Assembly: GCA_021324655.1 (NCBI GenBank)
Contig: JAJPIP010000031.1
Location: 1-58,355, forward strand
DNA length: 58,355 bases
Source: Pseudomonadota bacterium
GTDB lineage: Bacteria > Chloroflexota > UBA5177
Direction: 5' to 3'
The number at the start of each line of letters is the position of its first letter. The stretch's first letter is position 1. The notes beneath the pieces are model-generated. The model saw nothing but the letters and a program-made list of their open reading frames with translations. It did no database searches and was not told where the DNA came from. Below, one piece after another: positions 16,258-24,602 of the stretch. A program made the translations under genes and the position numbers.

Positions 16258-17532
16258 CTAATCTACAACCGAGACACTCCACAGTGCACTGTTCGGAAGG
16301 ATGCTTCTGGGAGTCGGCTGACCCTGGGGCTGCTTCACGCGGGCTCGATTGATGCGCCGAACGTAGAGAGGGTCAGTCCACGCCAGCCTGCGAGTCAGCA
16401 TTGGCCCCCAACTGTCCCAGGTACTCCTTCGCATCGACCAGCGCTCGACCGTCAGATGAAGGACGATGCCCGCCGCCAGTCCCGCCACGATGCCCCCGCT
16501 AACGACCACGATCACAGGGGCCCGCCCCACCAGTAAATGTTCTACCGCTTGCAGGGCAGGATTGTGAGCGAGGTACACGCTGTATGACACGATTCCGAGC
16601 CGGACCAACGACGGCGGAGCCAGGGCCCTGGCCGCGCAGGGGCTGGTCGCGGCGATTACCACCACGAGTGCGAAGGCACCCCCCGCCAGCAGCCCGTTCA
16701 TCTGGTAGTCGACAGTGACCGGCCAGATGGCGAGGGTGCCAACGAACAGCACCAGCCCCACGAGCGCTAGCGGCAGCCGCCCGCTGCGTGCGGGGCGAGC
16801 CGCCACGGCGAACCGAGCGGCGGCGACTCCGCATGCGAACTCGAAGAGGCGCATGGGCAGCATGGCCCGTGCCTGGGCTACCTGAAAAAGCTCCGGAACA
16901 TGCCCGTGGCCGGCCAGAGCAAATGTCACCACGCCGAGAATCCAACTGAGCATGAGAGCAACGCACACCGAGAGGGTCAACCGTGGTTTTGCGACGATGC
17001 CCACGAGTACCAGCGGGAAGATCCAGTACCACTGCCACTCCAGAGCGAGCGACCAAAATGGGACGTTGACCGCGTACGTATGTCCGAGCAAATTGTGTAT
17101 GAGCAGGATGTGGGAGATGATGTCGCCCGGTCCTAGACCGTATCCATTGTCCGAGCCGAACGCCGGCCACTTTAGCTCCTGACACAACGCAAGGAGAATG
17201 AGGCACGCGCCCAGGGCCGCATAGTACGGGGGCAGGATTCTCAAGCAGCGGCGGGCGAAGAACTCGCGCGGACTGAACCACTCCGATTCCCCCAGAGCGC
17301 GCCGCTTCAATGGGCCGATTGACAGGCAGAAACCGGACAGCACGAGGAATAGGGCCACTCCCTGGTCGCCCCAGTAGGTGGCAGACTGCCATAGAAGATG
17401 AGGGACCCCACCGTGGTTCGGCACCATCAGAACGAGATACCGCAGCGCATGGTGCACCAGCACCAGCAGCACGGCAATGCCGCGCAACCCGTCCAGATAT
17501 GCCAGTCGCTCGCGCGTCGTCCCCAATCCCAT
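16258..17532 (-). CDS. Acyltransferase-3 family protein, copy 2
   Basis: This 424-residue protein is a paralogue of copies 1 and 3 along its full length. It has RLAYLDGLRGIAVLLVLVHH, GVALFLVLSGFCLSIGP, EFFARRCLRILPPYYAAL and FWSLALEWQWYWIFPLVLVG. The predicted role is transfer of acyl groups to surface glycans. The ATG at 17532 has no clear -10 or strong Shine-Dalgarno site upstream, unlike copies 1 and 3. A decayed glycosyltransferase copy separates it from copy 3. Confidence 0.9.
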   Translation of the reverse strand: MGLGTTRERLAYLDGLRGIAVLLVLVHHALRYLVLMVPNHGGVPHLLWQSATYWGDQGVALFLVLSGFCLSIGPLKRRALGESEWFSPREFFARRCLRILPPYYAALGACLILLALCQELKWPAFGSDNGYGLGPGDIISHILLIHNLLGHTYAVNVPFWSLALEWQWYWIFPLVLVGIVAKPRLTLSVCVALMLSWILGVVTFALAGHGHVPELFQVAQARAMLPMRLFEFACGVAAARFAVAARPARSGRLPLALVGLVLFVGTLAIWPVTVDYQMNGLLAGGAFALVVVIAATSPCAARALAPPSLVRLGIVSYSVYLAHNPALQAVEHLLVGRAPVIVVVSGGIVAGLAAGIVLHLTVERWSMRRSTWDSWGPMLTRRLAWTDPLYVRRINRARVKQPQGQPTPRSILPNSALWSVSVVD

Positions 17533-17739
17533 CCCGTCCCGCCGGCATTGTGCACGTGTTGGGTGCGGCCAGGGAGGAGCATACGCATCTACTGTCCAGT
17601 TCCAGACGAACGGTCACGCCCTCGCCGAGTCACGGCACGCGCAGTAGGCAGAACCCGCGTCACCCCTGATTCGTCACACTTTCCCAGGCGTCATGGCGAG
17701 TAGAGGTGAGGGCGTCAGCCCCGGTGGTGCCTGCCCGCG

Positions 17740-18120
17740 ATCGCTACCTTGAGAAGCGCCGCGATATTACACGCGGCAACCTCGTAGCGGAAGGTGCCGG
17801 CGAGGACGATGAGAATTGCCCCGCCGTGCGGCCGCTTGCAGTGGCAGAAGCGCGGCAAAGAGAAACGGCAGTCGCATCAAAGGCGCGTACGTCCTCCAGA
17901 TGTCGCGGTACTGCAGCCAGCCGCGCTGGATCAGCGAGGGATAAACGGGCGGCGCGGTACCTACCGGGTGGCATGCCGGTTGGTGGGTCGGATATATGTA
18001 TCGGCCGGCATCCGCGACTCCACATCGTGACTGTCCGCAGAGGGCGGGGCGCAACGAAGTGGATCGCAGCGGTCCAATCCCAGGCTGTAACCGGTTGGGT
18101 CTCCAAACCCTTCAAGTGCA
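17740..18120 (-). pseudogene. Frameshifted remnant of the 5.6-kb GT-C gene (N-terminal part)
   Basis: Two minus-strand frames carry pieces of the family of the gene at 5569. One frame reads VYPSLIQRGWLQYRDIWRTY, matching TYPWLMALGRVPYRDIWMSY. About 110 bases on, another frame reads GAILIVLAGTFRYEVAACNI, matching GAALLFFAGGLFRFEFAVAG. In the intact gene these motifs are about 320 bases apart, so an internal deletion and a frameshift occurred. The segment also starts with GLETQPVTAWDWTAAIHF, similar to the start of the 14.4-15.0 kb remnant. It explains most of the 617-base gap between acyltransferase copies 2 and 3. Confidence 0.6.
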
Positions 18121-18149
18121 GACAACCCACCGAATGTGGGCACGCGGTC

Positions 18150-19370
18150 TCAGGCCGGCGCGGAGGCGGACTCGGGCGCTGCGTTCTGATCCATCCGTCG
18201 CCGGCTGTACGCGGCATCCGTCCACGCCAGGCACGCCACGATTCTCACGCCCCATTGCTCCCATGTCGACCGCCTGATTGACCAGCGCTCGACGCACGCA
18301 TACAGAATCAAGCCGGCAACGATTCCGACTATCACGCCGGCGCAAGCAGCAAATGCACCCGGAACTCGCCCGACTAGAAGATACTCGAGAGGCTGCAATG
18401 GGAGCAGATGCGCGAGATAGACGCTGTATGATACGACCCCCAACCGAACTAGCGGACCGCGCCCTAACATCCGGCAGAGGGCGGGACTGCGTCCGGCGAG
18501 GACGACGACGGTCGCGAAAGCCGCGCCTCCCAGCAAACTGTTCATTCCGTATGCGGCGGTCAACGGCCAAACCAAGAGCGTCCCGGCAAATAGTAGGCAC
18601 GCCAGGATTGGCAATAGTGCGCTGAGACGAACGGCGGTGACGGACCTCGTCGCCAACCGCGCCGCGGCCACTCCGCATGTGAACTCAAAGAGGCGAGCCG
18701 GAACCGCGGCCGGCGCCTGACCAACCCCAAGCAGTGGGGGAGCGCTCCCATGACCTGTGAGCGCGAAGTAGACCACGCACAATGTCCAGACACACGAAAG
18801 GCAGGCAGCCGCTGCAAGAGTCAACCGCGGCCTCCTCATCACACCCAGCAGCACCACAGGGAAAACCCAGTACCATTGCCACTCAAGGGCCAGTGACCAA
18901 AATGGCCCGTTCAGCGCGTAGGTGTAGGGCGTCAGGTTGTGAATGAGCAGCGCGTGGGTGAAGATGTCGCCGAACCCGAGACCGTACCCCGATTCAGACC
19001 CGAAAGCGGGCCACTGGCGCCATGCGCAGACTGCGCGGAAAGCGACACATGTTGCGAGAGCCGCATAGTAGGTCGGCAATATGCGGAGGCAACGACGCGC
19101 GAAGAACTCCGAGGGCCGAAACCACACTGGGTCTCCCTTTGCGCGCCGCGCCAGCGGTCCCAGCGCCAGGCAGAAGCCTGACAGCACGAGGAAGAGGCTT
19201 ACCCCTTCGTTACCCCAGTACTGTCCAATCTGCCACGCAGCCGACTGCGCCGGCCCGGCAGACGGTGATAGTGAAATGAGATAGACCCATGCGTGAAAAA
19301 GCAGGACCAGCAGGACTGCAAGGCCTCGCAAGCCATCAAGGTACGCCAGCCGGTCTCCTTCCGTCCGCAT
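18150..19370 (-). CDS. Acyltransferase-3 family protein, copy 3
   Basis: This 406-residue OafA/YrhL-type membrane acyltransferase has DRLAYLDGLRGLAVLLVLLFH, GVSLFLVLSGFCLALGPL, EFFARRCLRILPTYYAAL and FWSLALEWQWYWVFPVVLLG. It is the promoter-proximal member of the three paralogues and has its own strong leaderless promoter at 19377-19405. The presence of three copies suggests different acyl-acceptor sites or a recently expanded family. No serine-rich or SGNH C-terminal domain is fused to it. Confidence 0.9.
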   Translation of the reverse strand: MRTEGDRLAYLDGLRGLAVLLVLLFHAWVYLISLSPSAGPAQSAAWQIGQYWGNEGVSLFLVLSGFCLALGPLARRAKGDPVWFRPSEFFARRCLRILPTYYAALATCVAFRAVCAWRQWPAFGSESGYGLGFGDIFTHALLIHNLTPYTYALNGPFWSLALEWQWYWVFPVVLLGVMRRPRLTLAAAACLSCVWTLCVVYFALTGHGSAPPLLGVGQAPAAVPARLFEFTCGVAAARLATRSVTAVRLSALLPILACLLFAGTLLVWPLTAAYGMNSLLGGAAFATVVVLAGRSPALCRMLGRGPLVRLGVVSYSVYLAHLLPLQPLEYLLVGRVPGAFAACAGVIVGIVAGLILYACVERWSIRRSTWEQWGVRIVACLAWTDAAYSRRRMDQNAAPESASAPA

Positions 19371-19376
19371 GCGCCC

Positions 19377-19405
19377 ACTGTACCGTTACAGGGTCCGACT
19401 GTCAC
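19377..19405 (-). promoter_or_regulatory. Leaderless sigma-70-type promoter of acyltransferase copy 3
   Basis: On the minus strand GTGACA (19405-19400) is 17 bases from TACAGT (19382-19377), which is six bases (GGGCGC) from the ATG at 19370. The architecture and the -35 hexamer are identical to those of the SGNH hydrolase promoter at 5439-5467. Confidence 0.6.
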
Positions 19406-19496
19406 TGGGCCGAAAGACGGCTTGGCCGAGGGGGTCTTATAGAGGGAGCTGGGCGCGATGTGCGGCGGGCGCGATGGATGCGTCGGCCGGTCTCGG

Positions 19497-19520
19497 GCAG
19501 GGACAAGCCCTGCGCCTACA
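19497..19520 (+). repeat. Isolated REP element
   Basis: A single exact copy of the 24-base REP unit found at 27.6-28.9 kb lies in the 249-base gap between acyltransferase copy 3 and the DUF5658-like gene. It has the GCAGGG/CCCTGC hairpin arms and the GCCTACA flank. The rest of the gap shows nothing recognisable. Confidence 0.85.
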
Positions 19521-19619
19521 TCCCGACCATGCGTTCCATTCGGTGCGGGTGCAATGGCCATGGCCGGCCGCCCCTGTAGCGGCGGGTATCGACGGCGGTC
19601 TGGCTGCCTCGGCTCGCGC

Positions 19620-20000
19620 TCACATGAAGCGCGAGATGTACATGATCGCGGTCACGACGGCCAGCCAGCGCACGATCGCGCTCAGGAACAGGATGACAAC
19701 GAAGAAGACCGTGACCTTGGCCGAGAGGCGGAAGCAGATGGTGCGGAAGGAGAAAAACAGGATCGCGGCAAAGATCGCCATCACGCCGGCCAGGCCGAAC
19801 CAGCCGAGGTGCTGGATTAACGCGGCGCCGATCGGATTCTGCTCGTACGCCGAGCCGTCCTGGCGGTACCCGAGTGCCGTCGTCAGGATATCCAGCACGA
19901 TGCCGAGGCACGTCGCGGCGTACAGGGGAACGAACATTCGCCAGATCGCCCGGCGGGCCGAGAATCCGCGCGACTCCACTTGAACTGCGACGGCCATCAT
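19620..20000 (-). CDS. DUF5658-like small membrane protein
   Basis: This 126-residue protein has three to four hydrophobic segments. The motif LGIVLDILTTALGY followed by YEQNPIGAALIQHLG is the kind of sequence seen in DUF5658-type proteins, whose function is unknown. It is divergent from the glycosyltransferase run beginning at 20175, and a cluster of TACTCC-type elements lies between them. The first residues (MMAVAVQVESRGFSARRAIW) are amphipathic and probably cytosolic. Confidence 0.6.
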   Translation of the reverse strand: MMAVAVQVESRGFSARRAIWRMFVPLYAATCLGIVLDILTTALGYRQDGSAYEQNPIGAALIQHLGWFGLAGVMAIFAAILFFSFRTICFRLSAKVTVFFVVILFLSAIVRWLAVVTAIMYISRFM

Positions 20001-20051
20001 ACTCTCCCGATAAGTGCTTGTAGTGCCTCCAGGGCAACTTCCGTACCAGCA

Positions 20052-20095
20052 TACTCCTTTCGACTACCCCTAGGAGTACTCCTTAATACGTACTC
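20052..20095. promoter_or_regulatory. Cluster of TACTCC-type inverted elements, possible operator
   Basis: This divergent intergenic stretch contains TACTCC (20052-20057), the near-palindrome TACCCCTAGGAGTA (20065-20078), a further ACTCC and a final TACTC. The same TACTCC/GGAGTA pair forms a perfect inverted repeat upstream of the Flp pilin promoter at 29000-29019. The spacing suits a dimeric regulator such as a NarL/LuxR-type protein, but this is inference. Confidence 0.35.
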
Positions 20096-20174
20096 AGCCG
20101 GGTAACGCGCGAGGAAAGTTGACCCATTCGACCTATGGCAGGGAGCGCGCGCGGCGGGTACGCTTACTGAACGT

Positions 20175-21791
20175 ATGGCCTCACTTCCCCGGCTGCGCCG
20201 CCGTCAGCGCACCCCGAGCACGCGGAATCAACGCATCGGCTTCGCCTTCTTCTGGCTGCTCGTGGCGGCGTACGCCTACTTCATCCCCGTGACCCCGAGC
20301 TTCAATACCGAGAGTCACCTCTACGTCACCTTCAATCTTGTCGAGCGCGGGACCGTCAACATCGACGCTTTCCACCGCCGGCTCGGCGACGAGTCGTACT
20401 GGCGCGGTCACTACTACAGCGACAAAGCGCCGGGACTGTCTTTACTCGCGGTGCCGGTGTTTGCCGTCCTGCACGTGGCCTTTCCCCACTACAACCCCCA
20501 GCCCTATACGGCGTCCGGCCGGGCTGGGTACGGAATTCCTCGTAACACTGTGTACCTGCGCTACGCCATCACGTACGTTCTCGTCATCGTGCCGTCGGCG
20601 ATCATGGCCATCCTTCTGTGGCTCTTTCTCGCGCAATTCATCCCGTCAGGCTGGGCTCTCGCGTCGTCGGCGGTCTACGCGTTGGGGACCACCGCGTACT
20701 GCTACGCGATGTGGTACTTTAGCCACCAAGTCTGCGCCGTCCTGTTGTTCGGCGCCTTTCTCGCTATCTTCGCCGCGCTGAGGGGGCGCGTGCTGGGATC
20801 GTCCGGGTCGGGAGAGGACCGGCCGCCGCTAGCTGGGGAAACCATCTCGGGCAGCGGCCGGCCCTCCGCCTCGGATGGCCGGCGCTCGCTCGGGCTGCTC
20901 CTGCTGGCAGGGTTATTGGCCGGCTACTCCATCATCTCCGAGTACCCCACGATCCTGATCGCGGCGGTGCTGGGCGTCTACCTGCTGGTGGTTGCCAATC
21001 AGAAGCTCCGGGCGGCCGGCGCGTACCTCGCCGGCATGGCGCCACCCGCCCTTCTGGCGGGCGTCTACAACCTGGCCGCCTTTGGGAGCCCGCTTTCGAC
21101 TGGGTACATGCACGTTCACTCCAGCCTCTACCGTCATAGCATCAAAGCCGGCATCTTCGGCCTGGGAAGCCTGTCCGGCTACGGCATCCAGGCCCCCACC
21201 TGGCACTCGATCTGGGAGATCACCTTCGGGACGTACCGCGGCATCTTTCTCATCTCACCCATCCTGGTGCTCTTTCCCCTCGGGGCATGGATCGCCTGGC
21301 GGCGGGGCGTGCTGCGTCCCGAGATCGCTCTCTGTGCCGCCATCGTCGTGCTCTATTTCCTGATGGACGCCTCGCGCCCGCAGGACGTCAACGGCTGGTC
21401 GGGCGGCTTCAGCGTCGCCTCTCGTCACCTGGTGCCGATGCTGCCGTTCATGATGCTGCCGATCGCGCTCGGCCTGCAGAACCGCGCGTACCGCGTGGTC
21501 TTTGTCGTGCTGGGCGCCCTGTCTCTTGTCGAGCTCTTCCTTATAACTGTGACCGGCTCCTTCGGCGGCTTCAACTACTACGATCAGAACCCCCTGATCA
21601 ACGAGCTATGGGCGAGAGTGGAGCACGGTCACGTCAACCTCAACTGGGGCTACATGGGGGGCCTGTCCGGCCTTCCCAGCGTGGCCCCGTACCTTCTCAT
21701 TGCCGGCTTCCTGGTGACCCGGATCGTCTGGGTGTTCCGGCGCGTCCGGGTGGCCGGGCCACGCCCCGCCCTGGCCCCCGAGGCGGCATGA
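20175..21791 (+). CDS. GT-C-like integral membrane glycosyltransferase
   Basis: This 538-residue polytopic protein has its first loop marked by PSFNTESHLYVTFNLVERGT, then DAFHRRLGDESYWRGHYYSD and KAPGLSLLAVPVF. This layout (acidic first loop, then YYSDKAPG) is common in uncharacterised GT-C-like proteins of high-GC bacteria. The expected role is sugar transfer from a polyprenyl carrier at the outer membrane face. It is the first gene of an overlapping run of five; its stop overlaps the next start by four bases. A low-complexity loop (about 205-230) separates the two membrane halves. Confidence 0.7.
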   Translation: MASLPRLRRRQRTPSTRNQRIGFAFFWLLVAAYAYFIPVTPSFNTESHLYVTFNLVERGTVNIDAFHRRLGDESYWRGHYYSDKAPGLSLLAVPVFAVLHVAFPHYNPQPYTASGRAGYGIPRNTVYLRYAITYVLVIVPSAIMAILLWLFLAQFIPSGWALASSAVYALGTTAYCYAMWYFSHQVCAVLLFGAFLAIFAALRGRVLGSSGSGEDRPPLAGETISGSGRPSASDGRRSLGLLLLAGLLAGYSIISEYPTILIAAVLGVYLLVVANQKLRAAGAYLAGMAPPALLAGVYNLAAFGSPLSTGYMHVHSSLYRHSIKAGIFGLGSLSGYGIQAPTWHSIWEITFGTYRGIFLISPILVLFPLGAWIAWRRGVLRPEIALCAAIVVLYFLMDASRPQDVNGWSGGFSVASRHLVPMLPFMMLPIALGLQNRAYRVVFVVLGALSLVELFLITVTGSFGGFNYYDQNPLINELWARVEHGHVNLNWGYMGGLSGLPSVAPYLLIAGFLVTRIVWVFRRVRVAGPRPALAPEAA

Positions 21792-23083
21792 TCGAGCGCC
21801 GCGGACCGGCCGCGTCCTGGAGCCGGCGCAAGCGCATCCTGGTCGCGCTCGGCCTGGCCGTCGCCCTCGGGCTCGCCGCCGGCTATCTCTCCGTGACCGT
21901 GGGCGGCGGGATCAGCCCGCGTCAGACCGACTTCATCACGTATTTCAGCGCGGCGCGACTCATCACCTCCGGTCACGGATCGAGCCTCTATTCATTCGCC
22001 ACGTTGGCCGCTGTCGAGCGGCCGGTGGTGCACCCCTTTCACCTCGCCTACGGTGTTCTGCCGTACGTGTACCCGCCGTACTTCGCGCTTCTCACCGCAC
22101 CACTGGCGGCGCTGCCCTTCGACGCCGCCTACCTCGCCTGGCTCGCGCTGGACCTCGTGCTGCTGGGCGCGGTCCTCGTCGGTCTGGGGCGGATGGCGAG
22201 CTTGCGTAGTCGGTCGTGGCTGTTCTGGGGCGCCGGGGCGCTTTCCGCGCTCCCGGTGTTCATTGCGCTGCTGCAGGGCCAGACCTCGATTGTCCTGCTG
22301 GCTGTCTTCGTCGGCACGCTGCTTCTGCTGCGGGCGGGACGCGATCTGCCGGCGGGCATGCTGCTTTCTCTCGCCCTCATCAAGCCGCCCTACGTCGTGC
22401 CGGTGCTCATCGTCCTGGCGCTCCGCCGCCCCCGTGCCCTGCCGGGATTCGCGGCCGGCGCGGTGGTCCTGTTCGCGGTGCCGACTGCCCTTTGGGGGTG
22501 GAATATCGACACGCGGTACCTGTCGGTGCTGCGCGAGGCAACGACCTGGCACCTCCAGTTCGGTTACTCGCCGGTCAACAGCAGCAGCCTATCGGGCGCC
22601 GTCGGGGCTCTGGTGCCCGGTGTGGCCGGGACGATCGTGGCGGGCCTCCTCGCCGCCGGTGTTCTGGCCTGGATGGGGTGGATCACCTGGCACAGCCGGG
22701 ATCTCGCGAGACTGTTCGGGTTGGCGGTGGCGGCTGCTCTGCTCGTCAGCCCCCATGTGCTGATCCATGACCTTTCGCTGCTGCTCATCACGGCGGCGGT
22801 TATCCTCGCCGCGTACGGCGCGACAGACCGGGCGGCGCTCTGGCTGGCCGGAGCCTTTGCCGCGGCCACCGCCGGCTTTCTGCTCTCGCACGCGGCCCAC
22901 TTTCCGCTCGCCGTGCTCGCGCCCGCCCTGCTCTGGTGGCGTCTGGCCCGGCCGGGCGCATCGTCCAACGAGACCGTGACGCGGCAGGACGAGGCGGCCG
23001 GCCGCCGGCTGGACGGACCGGCGGGAGACGGACTGTCCCGGCTGCAGCAAGTACCCGGACCGGAGTCTGCCAATGCTGGCTGA
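21788..23083 (+). CDS. GT87-family (DUF2029) membrane glycosyltransferase
   Basis: This 431-residue protein has the GT87 signatures RQTDFITYFSAARLITSGHG, LPYVYPPYFALLTAPLAALP, ALLQGQTSIVLLAVFVGTLL and MLLSLALIKPPYVVPVLIVL. It resembles the GT87 gene at 7282, including the YVYPPYFALL motif. I placed the start at the ATG overlapping the previous stop; the frame is open much further upstream, but that part is a shadow of the previous gene. It overlaps the next gene by 11 bases. With that gene it forms a module repeated at 24599-27359. Confidence 0.82.
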   Translation: MIERRGPAASWSRRKRILVALGLAVALGLAAGYLSVTVGGGISPRQTDFITYFSAARLITSGHGSSLYSFATLAAVERPVVHPFHLAYGVLPYVYPPYFALLTAPLAALPFDAAYLAWLALDLVLLGAVLVGLGRMASLRSRSWLFWGAGALSALPVFIALLQGQTSIVLLAVFVGTLLLLRAGRDLPAGMLLSLALIKPPYVVPVLIVLALRRPRALPGFAAGAVVLFAVPTALWGWNIDTRYLSVLREATTWHLQFGYSPVNSSSLSGAVGALVPGVAGTIVAGLLAAGVLAWMGWITWHSRDLARLFGLAVAAALLVSPHVLIHDLSLLLITAAVILAAYGATDRAALWLAGAFAAATAGFLLSHAAHFPLAVLAPALLWWRLARPGASSNETVTRQDEAAGRRLDGPAGDGLSRLQQVPGPESANAG

Positions 23084-24602
23084 ACGAGAACAAACGGCCG
23101 GCGCGAGAGCCGTGTCGACCTCACGCTTTGTGCCGTCGCTGTATCAGGTGGCGCTCATCGCCATCATGGGAGCCATTTTCGTCGTGGCGGTCGCGCCGCG
23201 CGTCGATACCGATTTCTGGTGGCATCTCAAGACCGGACAGTACATCTGGACGCATCACACCGTTCCCTCGGTCGACTTCATGTCGTTCACGATGCGCGGG
23301 CAGCCGTGGACCGACCACGAGTGGCTCACCGAGCTGTGGTTCTTCGGCCTGTACTCGCTGGCCGGCCTGTGGGGGCCGATCGTCGCGTTCGCCCTCGTCA
23401 TCTGCGCGGCGTTTGGTTTCGTCTACGCCACGATGCGGCGCCAGGGCGTCCACCCCGTGCTCGCCCTCTTCATCCTGGCGGCCGCGTTCATGGCCTCGAG
23501 CGCCAGTTGGGGACCGCGCGTGCAGATGCTGTCCCTTTTCTTCTGCGCGGTGTATGCCTACGTGCTGTTGCGGTTCGATCAGTCACGCAACCGGCGGCTG
23601 CTCGCCGTCTTCCCGCTCTTGATGCTGCTCTGGGCCAACATGCACGCCGGGTTCGTGCTGGGCCTGGTCCTTCTCGCCGCCGTGCTCGTGGGTGCCGCGC
23701 TCAATCGCCTCACCGGGCTGCCGGGCGCCTGGAGTGCGAGCGATCTGCGCGCGCTCGGCATCACGCTGCTCGTCACGTTCGCCGTGACGGTGGTCAATCC
23801 GCACACCTACCGGCTGCTGCTCTACCCGCTGACGTTTATCACGCCCAACCAGTACACGAATCTGATTCAGGAGTCGGCGTCGCCCGACTTCCACATGCCG
23901 GTCATGATGGTCTTCGAGGCGATGCTGCTGCTCCTCATTGCCGCCTTCTTCGTCGGCCGCAGCCGCGTCAATTGGGTGCACGTCCTGCTGGTGCTCGGCT
24001 TCACCCACCTTGCCCTCAGCCAGGTGCGCAACGTGGCGCTCTGGTCGATCGTCGTGGCGCCATTGGTCGCCGTCTACTTGCAGCAGGCGGGGCCCGTGCT
24101 GCAGGAGCTCTTCGGCTGGTCCTATCGTCGCCGGCCCGTCAAGGGGCGGCTGGGTGCGATTCTCAACATCGCGCTGCTGGTGCTGGTGGCGCTGGCCTAC
24201 CTCGTCGAGGGGACACGGTACGTCAATCAGTCCACCCTGAACCAGTCTGTGTCCCAGAACTTCCCGATCGGCGGCGTCCGCTACCTGGAGCAACACCACC
24301 TCCCGCCGCGCGTGTACACCGCCTATGAGTGGGGCGGTTATCTGCTCTGGAAGCTGTCGCCACGCTATACGGACTTCATGGACTCGCGGGCGGACACGCT
24401 GTACAACAACCGCATCCTGCACGCCTATCTCGGGCTGTACGCCGCCGCGCCCGGCTGGCAGAACCTCGTCCGTCAGTACAACATTCAGGAGATGCTGATC
24501 ACACGCCAGGCGCCGCTGGCCCAGGTTCTGGCCGAGGATCCCGCCTGGCACCGCGTCTACAGCGATAAGATCTCGCTTCTCTACGCGCGCGGCCAGCCAT
24601 GA
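23073..24602 (+). CDS. Polytopic membrane protein of the DTDxWWHL type, copy 1
   Basis: This 509-residue protein has APRVDTDFWWHLKTGQYIW before a second motif, TDHEWLTELWFFGLYSL. About ten hydrophobic segments follow. A soluble C-terminal part (about 380-509) contains YTAYEWGGYLLWKLSPRYTD. I know this type only as uncharacterised GT-C-like membrane proteins. It is a full-length paralogue of the gene at 25809. The gene overlaps its neighbours by 11 bases upstream and 4 bases downstream, so it is made with them. The Asp pair in the first loop could be catalytic. Confidence 0.68.
   Translation: MLAEREQTAGARAVSTSRFVPSLYQVALIAIMGAIFVVAVAPRVDTDFWWHLKTGQYIWTHHTVPSVDFMSFTMRGQPWTDHEWLTELWFFGLYSLAGLWGPIVAFALVICAAFGFVYATMRRQGVHPVLALFILAAAFMASSASWGPRVQMLSLFFCAVYAYVLLRFDQSRNRRLLAVFPLLMLLWANMHAGFVLGLVLLAAVLVGAALNRLTGLPGAWSASDLRALGITLLVTFAVTVVNPHTYRLLLYPLTFITPNQYTNLIQESASPDFHMPVMMVFEAMLLLLIAAFFVGRSRVNWVHVLLVLGFTHLALSQVRNVALWSIVVAPLVAVYLQQAGPVLQELFGWSYRRRPVKGRLGAILNIALLVLVALAYLVEGTRYVNQSTLNQSVSQNFPIGGVRYLEQHHLPPRVYTAYEWGGYLLWKLSPRYTDFMDSRADTLYNNRILHAYLGLYAAAPGWQNLVRQYNIQEMLITRQAPLAQVLAEDPAWHRVYSDKISLLYARGQP

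Noticed and set aside
16260-16265. Separate promoter for acyltransferase copy 1
   Set aside because: The TAGATT hexamer is well placed, but it lies in the last codons of copy 2, no -35 is visible, and the two genes are four bases apart, so co-transcription is more likely.
21287-21787. N-terminal extension of the GT87 gene at 21788
   Set aside because: The extension is out of frame with the preceding membrane gene and overlaps it; the ATG at 21788 gives a normal GT87 start and a four-base overlap.
23583-24551. 322-codon open frame on the minus strand
   Set aside because: It is antisense to the DTDxWWHL membrane gene; the sequence is dominated by Gln, His, Asp and Arg.
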